Shown: positions 20,083 through 29,156 of the stretch, in pieces
Layout of the letters: every line of letters begins with the position of its first letter
Position numbering within the stretch: the stretch's first letter is position 1
Source of the DNA: Ignavibacteriota bacterium
GTDB lineage: Bacteria > Bacteroidota > Ignavibacteria > UBA10030
Direction of reading: 5' to 3'
Assembly (NCBI GenBank): GCA_003142575.1
Contig: PLMS01000111.1
Coordinates: 3,637-53,658 of the forward strand
DNA length: 50,022 nucleotides
Made by a program: the position numbers and the translations under genes
The notes under the pieces: model-generated
The model's input: only the letters and a program-made list of their open reading frames with translations
Told to the model about the DNA's origin: nothing
Databases searched by the model: none

Positions 20083-21711
20083 ATGAAGAAAAGATTTTCT
20101 TTGGCTACTGTCGCGGCATTGGTTGTTGTCGGTATTTTTGCCGGCATGGGAATCGACAAACTGATTTCTGCTGACAACATCTACACACAGATTAAAAAGT
20201 TTGGAGATGTTCTCAGTGCTACAGACAAGGCATACGTAGAAGATGTTGATACGGGAAAACTGACCGATGCAGCGATTGTTGGAATGCTGAATACACTCGA
20301 TCCGCATTCAGTCTATATTCCCCCAAAACAATATGAAAAAGTAGTGGAAGATTTCAAGGGAAAATTTGAAGGAGTGGGAATTTCTTTCCGCATTCTGAAC
20401 GACACGATTACCGTGATTGAGCCTATCGGCGGCGGACCATCGGCGCGCATGGGTGTTATTTCAAATGATCGTATCGTAAAGATCAACGACTCGTCGTCTA
20501 TTAAATGGACAGATCTACAAGTGATGCACACTCTTCGTGGACCAAAAGGCACAAGAGTAAAGATTTCCATTGTCCGCCCGAGTGTGAAGGAAATTCTTGA
20601 GTTCGTTATTATCCGTGATGAGATATCGATCACGAGTATCGATGCTGCATTTATGCTGGATAAGGAAGTAGGCTATATTCTCGTGAATCAATTCAAAGAG
20701 ACAACACACACAGAAATGGAAAAAGCGCTTCAAAAGCTCCACGAAGATGGAATGAAAAAGCTCATCCTTGATTTACGGGGCAACGGCGGCGGGTATTTAG
20801 AAGAAGCTGTTCGTATGGTCGATCAATTCCTTGACGGAGGAACAACCGAAAACCCGCACCGAATAGTCTACACAAAAGCTCGGAAACCCGAGTTTGAAGA
20901 AACATACTCTGCGAAAACAGGCGATCTCTATGAGAAACTTCCGCTGATTATTCTTATCAACAATGCCTCTGCAAGCGCGAGTGAAATAGTAGCAGGTGCG
21001 ATTCAAGATTGGGATCGTGGTTTAATCGTCGGTGAGACATCGTTTGGTAAGGGATTAGTTCAGAGGCAGTGGCCGTTACAGGATGGTTCGGCATTCCGGC
21101 TCACGGTTGCACGGTATTATACACCGAGCGGGCGTCTGATCCAGCGGTCCTATGAAGGAAAAGACAAAGACGAATATCAAATGGAAGCTTTTCAACGGGA
21201 TGAGCAAGAGGGAGATAATCTCGAGCACAAACATGATGCGAAGCCTGATTCGACTATTCCCATTTTTAAAACAAATAGCGGACGAACTGTCCTCGGTGGT
21301 GGAGGCATTACGCCGGATTATGTTGTAAAATCTGAAAAAGCAACAGGATTGATCTTAACGATATTTCGGAAGAACCTTTTCTATGACTTTATCAAGAATT
21401 ATATGGAAGGTCCGGGGTTCGATTTGAGAAAAAAGTATGATAAACACTATGAAGAGTACAAATTGAAATATATCGTTTCGAAAGAATTCATGAATGAGTT
21501 TCGCAGTTTTGTTGTAAGCAAAGAAATTAAAATCGATGAGAAAGAATATTTGAAAGATATCGATTTCTTGAAAGCACGACTCAAAGCGGAAATCGCGCAA
21601 ATGATTTTTGGGTTCGAGGGATCTATTGGTATTTTGGTAGGCGTCGATAATCAAATACAAAAAGCATTAACTCTCTTCCCGGAAGCAGAGAAAATTGCTA
21701 AACTAGAATAA
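20083..21711 (+). CDS. S41-family C-terminal processing peptidase
   Basis: Signal/TM MKKRFSLATVAALVVVGIFAGMG, NTLDPHSVYI, PDZ GVGISFRILNDTITVIEPIGGGPSARMGV, LILDLRGNGGGYL, NNASASASEIVAGAIQDWDRGLIVGETSFGKGLVQ. Start moved from ORF-track 19966. Confidence 0.93.
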   Translation: MKKRFSLATVAALVVVGIFAGMGIDKLISADNIYTQIKKFGDVLSATDKAYVEDVDTGKLTDAAIVGMLNTLDPHSVYIPPKQYEKVVEDFKGKFEGVGISFRILNDTITVIEPIGGGPSARMGVISNDRIVKINDSSSIKWTDLQVMHTLRGPKGTRVKISIVRPSVKEILEFVIIRDEISITSIDAAFMLDKEVGYILVNQFKETTHTEMEKALQKLHEDGMKKLILDLRGNGGGYLEEAVRMVDQFLDGGTTENPHRIVYTKARKPEFEETYSAKTGDLYEKLPLIILINNASASASEIVAGAIQDWDRGLIVGETSFGKGLVQRQWPLQDGSAFRLTVARYYTPSGRLIQRSYEGKDKDEYQMEAFQRDEQEGDNLEHKHDAKPDSTIPIFKTNSGRTVLGGGGITPDYVVKSEKATGLILTIFRKNLFYDFIKNYMEGPGFDLRKKYDKHYEEYKLKYIVSKEFMNEFRSFVVSKEIKIDEKEYLKDIDFLKARLKAEIAQMIFGFEGSIGILVGVDNQIQKALTLFPEAEKIAKLE

Positions 21712-21719
21712 GGGATAAT

Positions 21720-22595
21720 TTGATTAGAATGAAATCGCTGCGGGTTCTGAGTGGTAGTGCCATTGCTTTACTCATAGTTTCACAAACTATTTTTTGCTTC
21801 TCAAAGCAAGACCAGGACTCTTCCGTCAATCCTGATGAGTCGACAACGCCTCCGATAAAGAGGATGCTTCAAGTGGGAGAAGAATTGGAGTATAGTGTTC
21901 ACTATTCGTTCTTCACTATCGGGAAAATAGTTTTCAGAGTAACAGATAAAGAAGAACGAAATGGAAGGACAGTGTACCATGCCTCTGCGTTCATTGATTC
22001 GAATCCATCACTCAATTGGTTGGCTGAGCTGCATGTCCGCTTCTATAGTGAAATTGATCAGGATGCATTTTCCTACGGATGGGTGAGCGAAGATAGCACG
22101 AGCAAAAAAGTGACCTATCGGAAGATGAGATTCGATTACAAGAAAAACAAGATGTACTTCGAATGGGGAGAAAAATTACCATCAGGTGAACGGAAACAAA
22201 ACGGTACAGGCACCGTTGCTATTACACAAGAATGTCAGGATGGGTTATCACTGTTCTATTGCGCACGAGAACATGTACTAGAGAGAAGACAGAAGAGTAT
22301 TCCAACCTTCGTCGATACAAACGAAGTGACAACAAAAATAAATTTAAGCGTTGAAAACTTAGAAGAAGAGATTGATGCGGTTGATTATCCGATAGATGTT
22401 GTCAAGCTGGACGGGCGCGCAGATTTTGTCGGAGTATTCGGTTTGACCGGTGCCTTTGAAGGAATCTTTAGCAACGATCTTGCTGGTATTCCTATTACCG
22501 CACGAATGAAAGTGGTTTTAGGAAGCGTTCGCGTGGAATTAAGGAAGTGGAAACGCGGCGATTGGATACCGCCAAAAGCAATGACAAACAATTGA
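21720..22595 (+). CDS. DUF3108 domain-containing secreted protein
   Basis: Signal peptide; LQVGEELEYSVHYSFFTIGKIVFRVTD...GRTVYHASAFIDSNPSLNWL...QECQDGLSLFYCARE layout. Confidence 0.8.
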   Translation: MIRMKSLRVLSGSAIALLIVSQTIFCFSKQDQDSSVNPDESTTPPIKRMLQVGEELEYSVHYSFFTIGKIVFRVTDKEERNGRTVYHASAFIDSNPSLNWLAELHVRFYSEIDQDAFSYGWVSEDSTSKKVTYRKMRFDYKKNKMYFEWGEKLPSGERKQNGTGTVAITQECQDGLSLFYCAREHVLERRQKSIPTFVDTNEVTTKINLSVENLEEEIDAVDYPIDVVKLDGRADFVGVFGLTGAFEGIFSNDLAGIPITARMKVVLGSVRVELRKWKRGDWIPPKAMTNN

Positions 22596-23104
22596 ACGGT
22601 TTAATTCCATATCGGGGGCAAATACCGCGTCTACATCCTTCGGTATTTGTTGCTGAGGGTGCAAGGATCATCGGTGACGTGGAGATTGAAGAAAAGAGCA
22701 GTATCTGGTTTAATACAGTTGTTCGCGGTGATGTAAATTACATTCGTATCGGTGCATGTACGAATGTTCAGGATAATTCGGTTTTGCACGTGACGACGAA
22801 GACTGCACCGCTTCATATCGGCTCGGAGGTGACTATTGGACACAGCGCTGTTCTCCATGGGTGCACTGTTGACGATTGTTGTTTGATCGGGATGGGAGCG
22901 ATTGTGCTGGATGGTGTTCGCATTTGCAGAAATTCTATTGTAGCTGCAGGGGCGATGGTGCTGGAAGGATTTCATGTTCCGGAAGGAATGCTTGTTGCCG
23001 GAGTTCCGGCAAAAATTAAACGACCACTTACAGAAGAAGAAAAACAATTTTTACACCGGTCGGCTGCGAACTATGTTCGCTATCGTGATAACTATCGATC
23101 TTGA
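22547..23104 (+). CDS. Gamma carbonic anhydrase family (left-handed beta-helix) protein
   Basis: SSIWFNTVVRGDVNYIRIGACTNVQDNSVLHV, VTIGHSAVLHGCTVDDCCLIGMGAIVLDG, VAGVPAKIKR; true start may be ~22583-22594. Confidence 0.92.
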   Translation: METRRLDTAKSNDKQLNGLIPYRGQIPRLHPSVFVAEGARIIGDVEIEEKSSIWFNTVVRGDVNYIRIGACTNVQDNSVLHVTTKTAPLHIGSEVTIGHSAVLHGCTVDDCCLIGMGAIVLDGVRICRNSIVAAGAMVLEGFHVPEGMLVAGVPAKIKRPLTEEEKQFLHRSAANYVRYRDNYRS

Positions 23105-23123
23105 ATAACCAAAGAGACATGGT

Positions 23124-24026
23124 ATGAAACTAACATTTTGGGGTGTGCGTGGTTCTATTCCGACTCCTGGAAAGCATACTGTTCGCTATGGCGGCAATAC
23201 CCCGTGTTTGGAACTCCGTCTGGATGACGATCGGCTTATTATTTTCGATGCTGGTACAGGGATCCGTAGTTTCGGTGATTATTTGATTAACAAGGGAGAA
23301 TCCGTCAAAGCGCATCTATTCATTTCGCACCCGCACTGGGATCACATTCAGGGATTTCCATTTTTCAAGCCGGCGTTTATTCCCGGCAACGAGTTGACAA
23401 TTATTGGAACAGATCGCGCCGAGAAACCGCTGAATGAAATCATCTCGGAACAAATGAACCGAATCTATTTCCCGGTACAGCTTCATGATCTTAAGGCGAA
23501 GATCAAATTTGTACCAATCAGGGAAGAAGGCGAAATGAAAGTGCATGATGCATTGGTGAAGATGATCTACGTGAATCATCCTGGATTCTCGCTTGGGTAT
23601 CGCGTGGAATATAAAGGAAAGTCACTCATTTACATCAGCGACAACGAACCGTTTGATAGGGCGTCCGCGGCTTCGATGAGTAATTTCGAGCCGAAGGTAA
23701 AAGAAAAATTTATGAGTGATAGCAGCGGCGATCCCAACCAACGTATCTTTGATTTTTGCCGGGGCGCGGATGTGCTGATTCATGATACGACCTATACGCC
23801 GGAAGAGTACATTGATCGCATTGGCTGGGGACACTCGGATTATCTCTTCTCGCTTCGATTGGCAGCGGAAGCGAATGTGCGGCGATTATATATTTTTCAT
23901 CACGATCAGAATCATAGCGACGAAAAAGTGGATGATATTCTAAAAAAATGTAAAAAGGAGATCAGAAGCCGGGGGTACAAATTCGAGTGTGAAGCCGCTG
24001 TTGAGAATACAACAATTTCTATCTGA
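23124..24026 (+). CDS. MBL-fold metallohydrolase
   Basis: MKLTFWGVRGSIPTPGKHTVRYGGNTPCLELR...FISHPHWDHIQGFPFF...YISDNEP...IFHHDQNHSDE. Confidence 0.9.
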   Translation: MKLTFWGVRGSIPTPGKHTVRYGGNTPCLELRLDDDRLIIFDAGTGIRSFGDYLINKGESVKAHLFISHPHWDHIQGFPFFKPAFIPGNELTIIGTDRAEKPLNEIISEQMNRIYFPVQLHDLKAKIKFVPIREEGEMKVHDALVKMIYVNHPGFSLGYRVEYKGKSLIYISDNEPFDRASAASMSNFEPKVKEKFMSDSSGDPNQRIFDFCRGADVLIHDTTYTPEEYIDRIGWGHSDYLFSLRLAAEANVRRLYIFHHDQNHSDEKVDDILKKCKKEIRSRGYKFECEAAVENTTISI

Positions 24027-24028
24027 AC

Positions 24029-24057
24029 TTGACATTCACTGAGGCGGAATGTATATT
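24029..24057 (+). promoter_or_regulatory. Strong sigma70-like promoter TTGACA-17-TATATT
   Basis: TTGACA at 24029-24034, 17-nt spacer, TATATT at 24052-24057; follows the MBL stop codon. Confidence 0.55.
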
Positions 24058-24159
24058 GGCGATGGTTATTTGTATTCTGAGTGCTTGTAGCAGAGCAGTT
24101 GGCGTGAACATGCGGAGAGCAATTGTAGGGAAAAAGGAACATGAATTAAAAGATTCTCT

Positions 24160-24663
24160 TTGAGACAAGTAAGAATGACATTCGAATTCAAACAAAAAGA
24201 TTTTCAAAAGTTGGCACAGGTGCTGGAGGTTAAGCCGAAGCGTATTGGCAACAGCATGCGTTTTGAAATCGAAAATAAAAAACAGCAACGGAAACTGGCA
24301 GTAGAGATTTATTCCAATATCGAAATCGGTAATCGAAAAGGAAGTCTCATTTCGGTCTATACCTCCACGGCGCATCTGCAGTTGCATTTCTGTACGGGGT
24401 ATGTTGTCAGTAAGATGTTAGGAGAAATTACTTTTGTCGGAGAGTCAGATGGAAAACTTTCCGGCCTGACTATTGAACGCGAAGGCGGATGCTCGCTCTA
24501 CGCGAATGTTGATCGAGAAATTTTATCCGGTGATTTCACAAAACTGGGGCCCGAAGTGATGCTCTCGGGTATTGCATTGTCATTGACCGAATCGATTCTT
24601 CCACCGCAAGTTCACAAGAAACTATCGGAACATGTGCGGGGAAGGAGTCAGAAACGGAGATGA
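24160..24663 (+). CDS. Conserved-looking hypothetical protein in ybeY operon
   Basis: Open frame overlapping the ybeY start by 4 nt; ATG at 24175 is the likely start; no family recognised. Confidence 0.7.
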   Translation: MRQVRMTFEFKQKDFQKLAQVLEVKPKRIGNSMRFEIENKKQQRKLAVEIYSNIEIGNRKGSLISVYTSTAHLQLHFCTGYVVSKMLGEITFVGESDGKLSGLTIEREGGCSLYANVDREILSGDFTKLGPEVMLSGIALSLTESILPPQVHKKLSEHVRGRSQKRR

Positions 24664-25097
24664 CGCAGCGAATGATTCTTATATCGACCAACCATCCTCA
24701 TCTGCGGTTTTCCAGCGGGGATGTTCTCCGTGTGTTGTATCTTGTCTATCAGGGAGAAGGGAAGGAACTTCCTTCACTCGCAATCGTCTTTACTCATAGC
24801 CGTTCTATCAGAAAGATGAATCGGGAATTTCTCAAGCACGACTATGGTACTGATGTAATTGCTTTCCCGCTTGGAGAAGATGGCGGCGTAGAAGGGGAAA
24901 TTTATATTAATTTGGATGCAGCGCGAAAACAAGCCCATGAATATGGTGTGACATACACTCAAGAGTCGCGTCGACTGCTGATCCACGGTGCGCTTCATCT
25001 CCTTGGGTACGATGACACAACGCTACGCAGAAAGAAAAAGATGAATGAACGGGAGGATATGTATTTAGAATTGATGAAGAGAAAGAAAAGGAAGTAA
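24660..25097 (+). CDS. ybeY: Endoribonuclease YbeY (rRNA maturation factor)
   Basis: NREFLKHDYGTDVIAFPL and LLIHGALHLLGYDD (HGxLHLxGYDH-like). Confidence 0.92.
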   Translation: MTQRMILISTNHPHLRFSSGDVLRVLYLVYQGEGKELPSLAIVFTHSRSIRKMNREFLKHDYGTDVIAFPLGEDGGVEGEIYINLDAARKQAHEYGVTYTQESRRLLIHGALHLLGYDDTTLRRKKKMNEREDMYLELMKRKKRK

Positions 25098-25103
25098 GGA
25101 GTT

Positions 25104-25550
25104 ATGCAAGAACGGGTTGTGGAGATAATATTATATCTGGTAAGTGAATTGCGTTCCAATAAACGTCTCAGTGACGTGGATGTATCGTCGCTGACGCGTG
25201 ATGGTTATACGCAAAGCGAAATTTCATCAGCATTTTCATGGCTCTTTGAACGTCTCTCTCTGGGAAAGTCCATGACAGATGTTACCAGCGGAGCCAGTAC
25301 ATCACATCGCATGTTGAATGATACTGAGAAGATGGTCGTTGAATCGCAAGCATACGGTTATTTGATTCAATGTCAGCAGCTTGGACTTCTTAACAATATT
25401 GATGTTGAAACCATCATCGAACGAATTATGATGGCAGGATTTACAACCATAGGATTACCGGAAATGAAATCCTTTGTTGCTGGATATTTATTTGATATGG
25501 AAGCCAGCAATGGACAGGTTTCACTTGGTATGAATGATACGATTCACTGA
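25104..25550 (+). CDS. DUF494 / Smg-family protein
   Basis: MQERVVEIILYLVSELRSN...LTRDGYTQSEISSAFSWLFER...; position before topA fits Smg. Confidence 0.75.
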   Translation: MQERVVEIILYLVSELRSNKRLSDVDVSSLTRDGYTQSEISSAFSWLFERLSLGKSMTDVTSGASTSHRMLNDTEKMVVESQAYGYLIQCQQLGLLNNIDVETIIERIMMAGFTTIGLPEMKSFVAGYLFDMEASNGQVSLGMNDTIH

Positions 25551-25562
25551 AGAATAGGCAGT

Positions 25563-27206
25563 ATGGAAAAATCACTTATTATTGTAGAATCTCCAGCCAA
25601 AGCAAAAACCATCAACAAATATTTAGGTAAAGAGTATATTGTTGAAGCTTCTGTTGGTCACATCAAGAATCTTCCAAAAAGCAAATTGAGCGTTGATATC
25701 GATAACGACTTTTCAGTGGTATACGAAACTATCGCAGGAAAAGAAGATATCGTAGCACGAATCAAAGAAAAAGCAGCGAAAGCAAAAGCAGTATTTATCG
25801 CAACTGATCCGGACCGCGAAGGCGAGGCAATTGCTGCGCATATCGCCGATGAAATAAAAGATGTCAATAAGCATATTCGACGCGTACTGTTTCATGAAAT
25901 CACTGAAACAGGTGTCAAAGATGGCATGGCGCATCCAAAGAAGATCGACGCACATATGGTGATGTCTCAGCAAGCGCGGCGTGCGATGGATCGGATTGTA
26001 GGATACAAAGTAACGCCGTTCGTTTGGAAGACGATGTATTACGGTCTATCGGCTGGGCGGGTTCAGTCAGTAGCACTGCGGTTGATCTGCGAACGGGAAG
26101 CATCCATTCTGAAGTTTGTGCCGGAAGAATACTGGTCGTTGACGGCAGAATTCACAACTCAGCGTGACGATAAATTTCTGGCAAAACTTGTTAAGGTTGC
26201 AGGTGATGATCCTCGAATGCCGGATGAAACAACGACCAACGGGTATATCGCTGACGTCCGGAAACAACAATATGAAATTACGAATGTTTCTCGAAAACCG
26301 GTCAAGCGAAACGCCCCGGCTCCATTTATTACGAGTACATTGCAACAGGAAGCGGCGAAGCGACTTCGGATGTCCTCTAAACGTACAATGATGTTGGCAC
26401 AGAAGTTATATGAGGGTCAGGAAATCGGTGAAGAGGGACTGACAGGACTCATCACCTATATGCGTACCGACTCGACTCGTTTGAGTGAAGAAGCAGTAGC
26501 ACAAATACGAGAGTACATTTATAACAATTATGGCAAAGAATACCTGCCAAAAGAACCGCGTCTTTTCAAAAAGGGCAAATCGTCACAGGATGCGCACGAA
26601 GCCATTCGGCCTACCTCTGTTAAACTCACCCCAAAAGTCGTGAAGAAGTATCTCGATAAAGATATGTTTGCATTGTACGAACTCATCTGGAACCGTTTCA
26701 TCGCCTGCCAGATGGAACCGGCAGAATTTGAACAAATCACCGTGGAAGTAACGGGTGGAGATTATCTTTTTCGGGCAAGCGATCAACTTCCGACATTTCG
26801 CGGGTTCCTTCAGGTGTATGATGACATTGTGGAAGAGAATGGTGGAGAACAAGAGGATGCAGATCCGACGTCAAAACTTCCCGCGAATCTAGCGAAAGGT
26901 CAATCAGCTCAGCTTACAGAACTCCTTCCCCTGCAACATTTCACGAAACCGCCAGGCCGATATTCGGAAGCCAGTTTGGTGAAGGAATTAGAATCACTAG
27001 GTATCGGTCGTCCGAGTACCTATGCAATGATTGTTACAACAGTGGTTGATCGAAAATATGTTGAACAAAAAGAACGGAAGCTGTACGCTTCTGAACTTGG
27101 CATGCAGGTAAACAAATTACTCGTCAGTCATTTCCCTGAAATATTCAATGTAAAGTTTACTGCAAAAATGGAGGAGGAGTTAGATACGATTGCCTCTGGT
27201 AAATGA
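25563..27206 (+). CDS. topA: DNA topoisomerase I, catalytic part, ending at in-frame TGA
   Basis: KSLIIVESPAKAKTINKYLGKEY, TDPDREGEAIAAHI, GLITYMRTDSTRLSEEA (active-site Tyr), PGRYSEASLVKELESLGIGRPSTYA, MEEELDTIASGK then TGA. Confidence 0.93.
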   Translation: MEKSLIIVESPAKAKTINKYLGKEYIVEASVGHIKNLPKSKLSVDIDNDFSVVYETIAGKEDIVARIKEKAAKAKAVFIATDPDREGEAIAAHIADEIKDVNKHIRRVLFHEITETGVKDGMAHPKKIDAHMVMSQQARRAMDRIVGYKVTPFVWKTMYYGLSAGRVQSVALRLICEREASILKFVPEEYWSLTAEFTTQRDDKFLAKLVKVAGDDPRMPDETTTNGYIADVRKQQYEITNVSRKPVKRNAPAPFITSTLQQEAAKRLRMSSKRTMMLAQKLYEGQEIGEEGLTGLITYMRTDSTRLSEEAVAQIREYIYNNYGKEYLPKEPRLFKKGKSSQDAHEAIRPTSVKLTPKVVKKYLDKDMFALYELIWNRFIACQMEPAEFEQITVEVTGGDYLFRASDQLPTFRGFLQVYDDIVEENGGEQEDADPTSKLPANLAKGQSAQLTELLPLQHFTKPPGRYSEASLVKELESLGIGRPSTYAMIVTTVVDRKYVEQKERKLYASELGMQVNKLLVSHFPEIFNVKFTAKMEEELDTIASGK

Positions 27207-27821
27207 GAGTATTTAAATGTCATGAAAGATTTTTATGGCCCCTTTCATAATGCCGTAGAGAAAGCTTCCGGTTTAGCGTCCTCCATTAAGAAATCGATGC
27301 AGGAAACGACGGGAGAAATATGCGAGTTGTGCGGGAAGCCGATGGTGACAAAGTGGGGACGGAACGGAAGATTCATGGCGTGCACAGGATATCCGGGATG
27401 CAAGAATACTAAACCGCTTGCCGAAGACGCAGAGAAGCATCAACATGTTGTAGGCGGGAAGTGTGACCTCTGTAGCGGTGATATGGTAGTAAAAGGAGGA
27501 CGATTCGGGGCATTTCTTGGATGTTCAAATTATCCGACATGCAAGAATACAAAACCCATTTCTATGGGTATCAAATGTCCGAAATGTAAAGAGGGCGATC
27601 TTATCGAGCGGAAGACAAAGAAAGGCAAGCGAACATTTTATGGATGTTCGAAATACCCCAACTGTGATTTTGCTTCTTGGGATAAACCTGTCGCTCAAGC
27701 ATGTACCTCCTGCGGTAACGAATATATCGTGGCGAAATACTCTCAGAAAAAAGGTGATTACATGATCTGTCCGGCATGTAAGCAGGAAGTGGATCAGTTC
27801 TCAGTCGCCGCTTCGGCGTAA
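27207..27821 (+). CDS. topA: DNA topoisomerase I, C-terminal part with zinc-finger repeats, same frame as upstream topA
   Basis: EYLNVMKDFYGPFHNAVEKA continues the topA alignment in the same frame; CELCGKPMVTKWGRNGRFMACTGYPGCKNTKPL and two or more further zinc repeats. ORF-track start 27222 is an internal Met without clear RBS. Confidence 0.85.
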   Translation, partial: EYLNVMKDFYGPFHNAVEKASGLASSIKKSMQETTGEICELCGKPMVTKWGRNGRFMACTGYPGCKNTKPLAEDAEKHQHVVGGKCDLCSGDMVVKGGRFGAFLGCSNYPTCKNTKPISMGIKCPKCKEGDLIERKTKKGKRTFYGCSKYPNCDFASWDKPVAQACTSCGNEYIVAKYSQKKGDYMICPACKQEVDQFSVAASA

Positions 27822-27852
27822 GAGATGCAAGGGTAACGGAACGAAAAGGACT

Positions 27853-28749
27853 ATGGAGAAGATCGTCAGAGGTTACCTCGAATATTTAGAAACAGAACGG
27901 AATTATTCTGCTCATACAATCCTTTCGTACGAAACAGACTTGATGAGTTTGGTTCAATTTCTTCGGAATGAAAAGATAGAATCCTTTGATCAAGTACATA
28001 AGGAATCGTTAAGAGCATTTATTGGATTTCTTCTCGATGAAGGTTTTGGTCGAAGGAGTGTTGCCAGAAAAATCGCATCACTGCGTTCGTTTTTTAAGTA
28101 TCTTTGGAGACACAAAATTGTAGAGGGTAATCCAGCGTTAGTGCTCATCACGCCAAAAGTAGGAAAGAGATTGCCAGTGTTCTTGGATGAACTGTCGATG
28201 CGCAAACTTCTTTTATCTTCAGATCAAACCGGACCAAATAAAAATAGAGATCTGGCAATTATGGAATTGTTTTACAGTACTGGTATCCGCCTCAGTGAAT
28301 TAATTGATCTTACGTTGAACGATCTCAAGCAGGAAGAAGGACTGATCAAAGTAAAGGGAAAAGGACGCAAAGAGCGTTTTGTGCCTGTGGGGAAAAAGGC
28401 ATTATCAGTAATCAACGAATACCTTGCCACAAGAAGAGATTTGTTATTGGAAGCGCATAGAACACACAACGAGCGTTCTCTGTTTGTAACCGGAAAAGGT
28501 CGGAAATTGTATCCTCAGGCAGTCGGTCGAATTGTTCGGAAGTACATTGGAGCGGTTTCGGAAATTGAGAAAAAGAGTCCCCATGTGCTGCGTCATACAT
28601 TTGCAACGCACTTGCTTAATCGTGGAGCAGATATACGTGCTGTGAAAGAATTATTGGGACACGAAAGTTTATCTACCACACAGGTCTATACCCATGTATC
28701 ATCTGCGCGCATGAAAAAGGTCTATGAGCAGTCACATCCAAAGGCGTAG
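27853..28749 (+). CDS. xerC: Tyrosine recombinase XerC/XerD
   Basis: YLEYLETERNYSAHTILSYETDL, ATGIRLSEL-type box, SPHVLRHTFATHLLNRGADIRAVKELLGHESLSTTQVYTHVS. C versus D not resolved. Confidence 0.9.
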   Translation: MEKIVRGYLEYLETERNYSAHTILSYETDLMSLVQFLRNEKIESFDQVHKESLRAFIGFLLDEGFGRRSVARKIASLRSFFKYLWRHKIVEGNPALVLITPKVGKRLPVFLDELSMRKLLLSSDQTGPNKNRDLAIMELFYSTGIRLSELIDLTLNDLKQEEGLIKVKGKGRKERFVPVGKKALSVINEYLATRRDLLLEAHRTHNERSLFVTGKGRKLYPQAVGRIVRKYIGAVSEIEKKSPHVLRHTFATHLLNRGADIRAVKELLGHESLSTTQVYTHVSSARMKKVYEQSHPKA

Positions 28750-28803
28750 ATTGAAGAAGAACGATCTCTCAGTACGCACACTTAGCAAGAAGGAGGATTC
28801 GCG

Positions 28804-29136
28804 ATGAACATCAAAGTCACTTCAAGACATTTCAAATCACATGACTCGCTCTCGGAGTATGCAAAGAACTCTATTGAAGAGCTTTCACATTTCTATGATG
28901 GCATCATCAAAGCAGAAGTTATTTTTTCCTTCGAAAAAGCGCGGAATAGTGTGAAGATCGCAGAATTATCTCTGACCGTCTATGGTGCAGTCCTCACCGG
29001 TGTAGGCAAGAGTGAAGAGTTTGAAAAGTCTATCGATTTAGCACTTGCAAAAATAAAAACTCGTTTAAAAAAATACAAAGAAAAACTTCATACAAAAGAC
29101 AAAAAAGGTGTAAGAAAAATACGTGAGAAAGAATAA
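28804..29136 (+). CDS. hpf: Ribosome hibernation-promoting factor, short form
   Basis: MNIKVTSRHFKSHDSLSEYAKNSIEELSHFYDGIIKAEVIFSFEK; AAGGAGG RBS; adjacent hprK. Confidence 0.88.
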   Translation: MNIKVTSRHFKSHDSLSEYAKNSIEELSHFYDGIIKAEVIFSFEKARNSVKIAELSLTVYGAVLTGVGKSEEFEKSIDLALAKIKTRLKKYKEKLHTKDKKGVRKIREKE

Positions 29137-29156
29137 CCAACCCGGGAGACGGGACG

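Noticed and set aside
25563-27821. Genome-wide TGA reassignment or selenocysteine at the topA TGA
   Set aside because: Other genes here end normally at TGA (aroC, scpA, smg) and no SECIS-like hairpin is obvious after 27206; a local event is more likely.
27853-28749. XerC/D as a mobile-element integrase
   Set aside because: It sits in a housekeeping run after topA and before hpf/hprK with no att-like repeats or cargo; most likely the chromosomal dimer-resolution recombinase.
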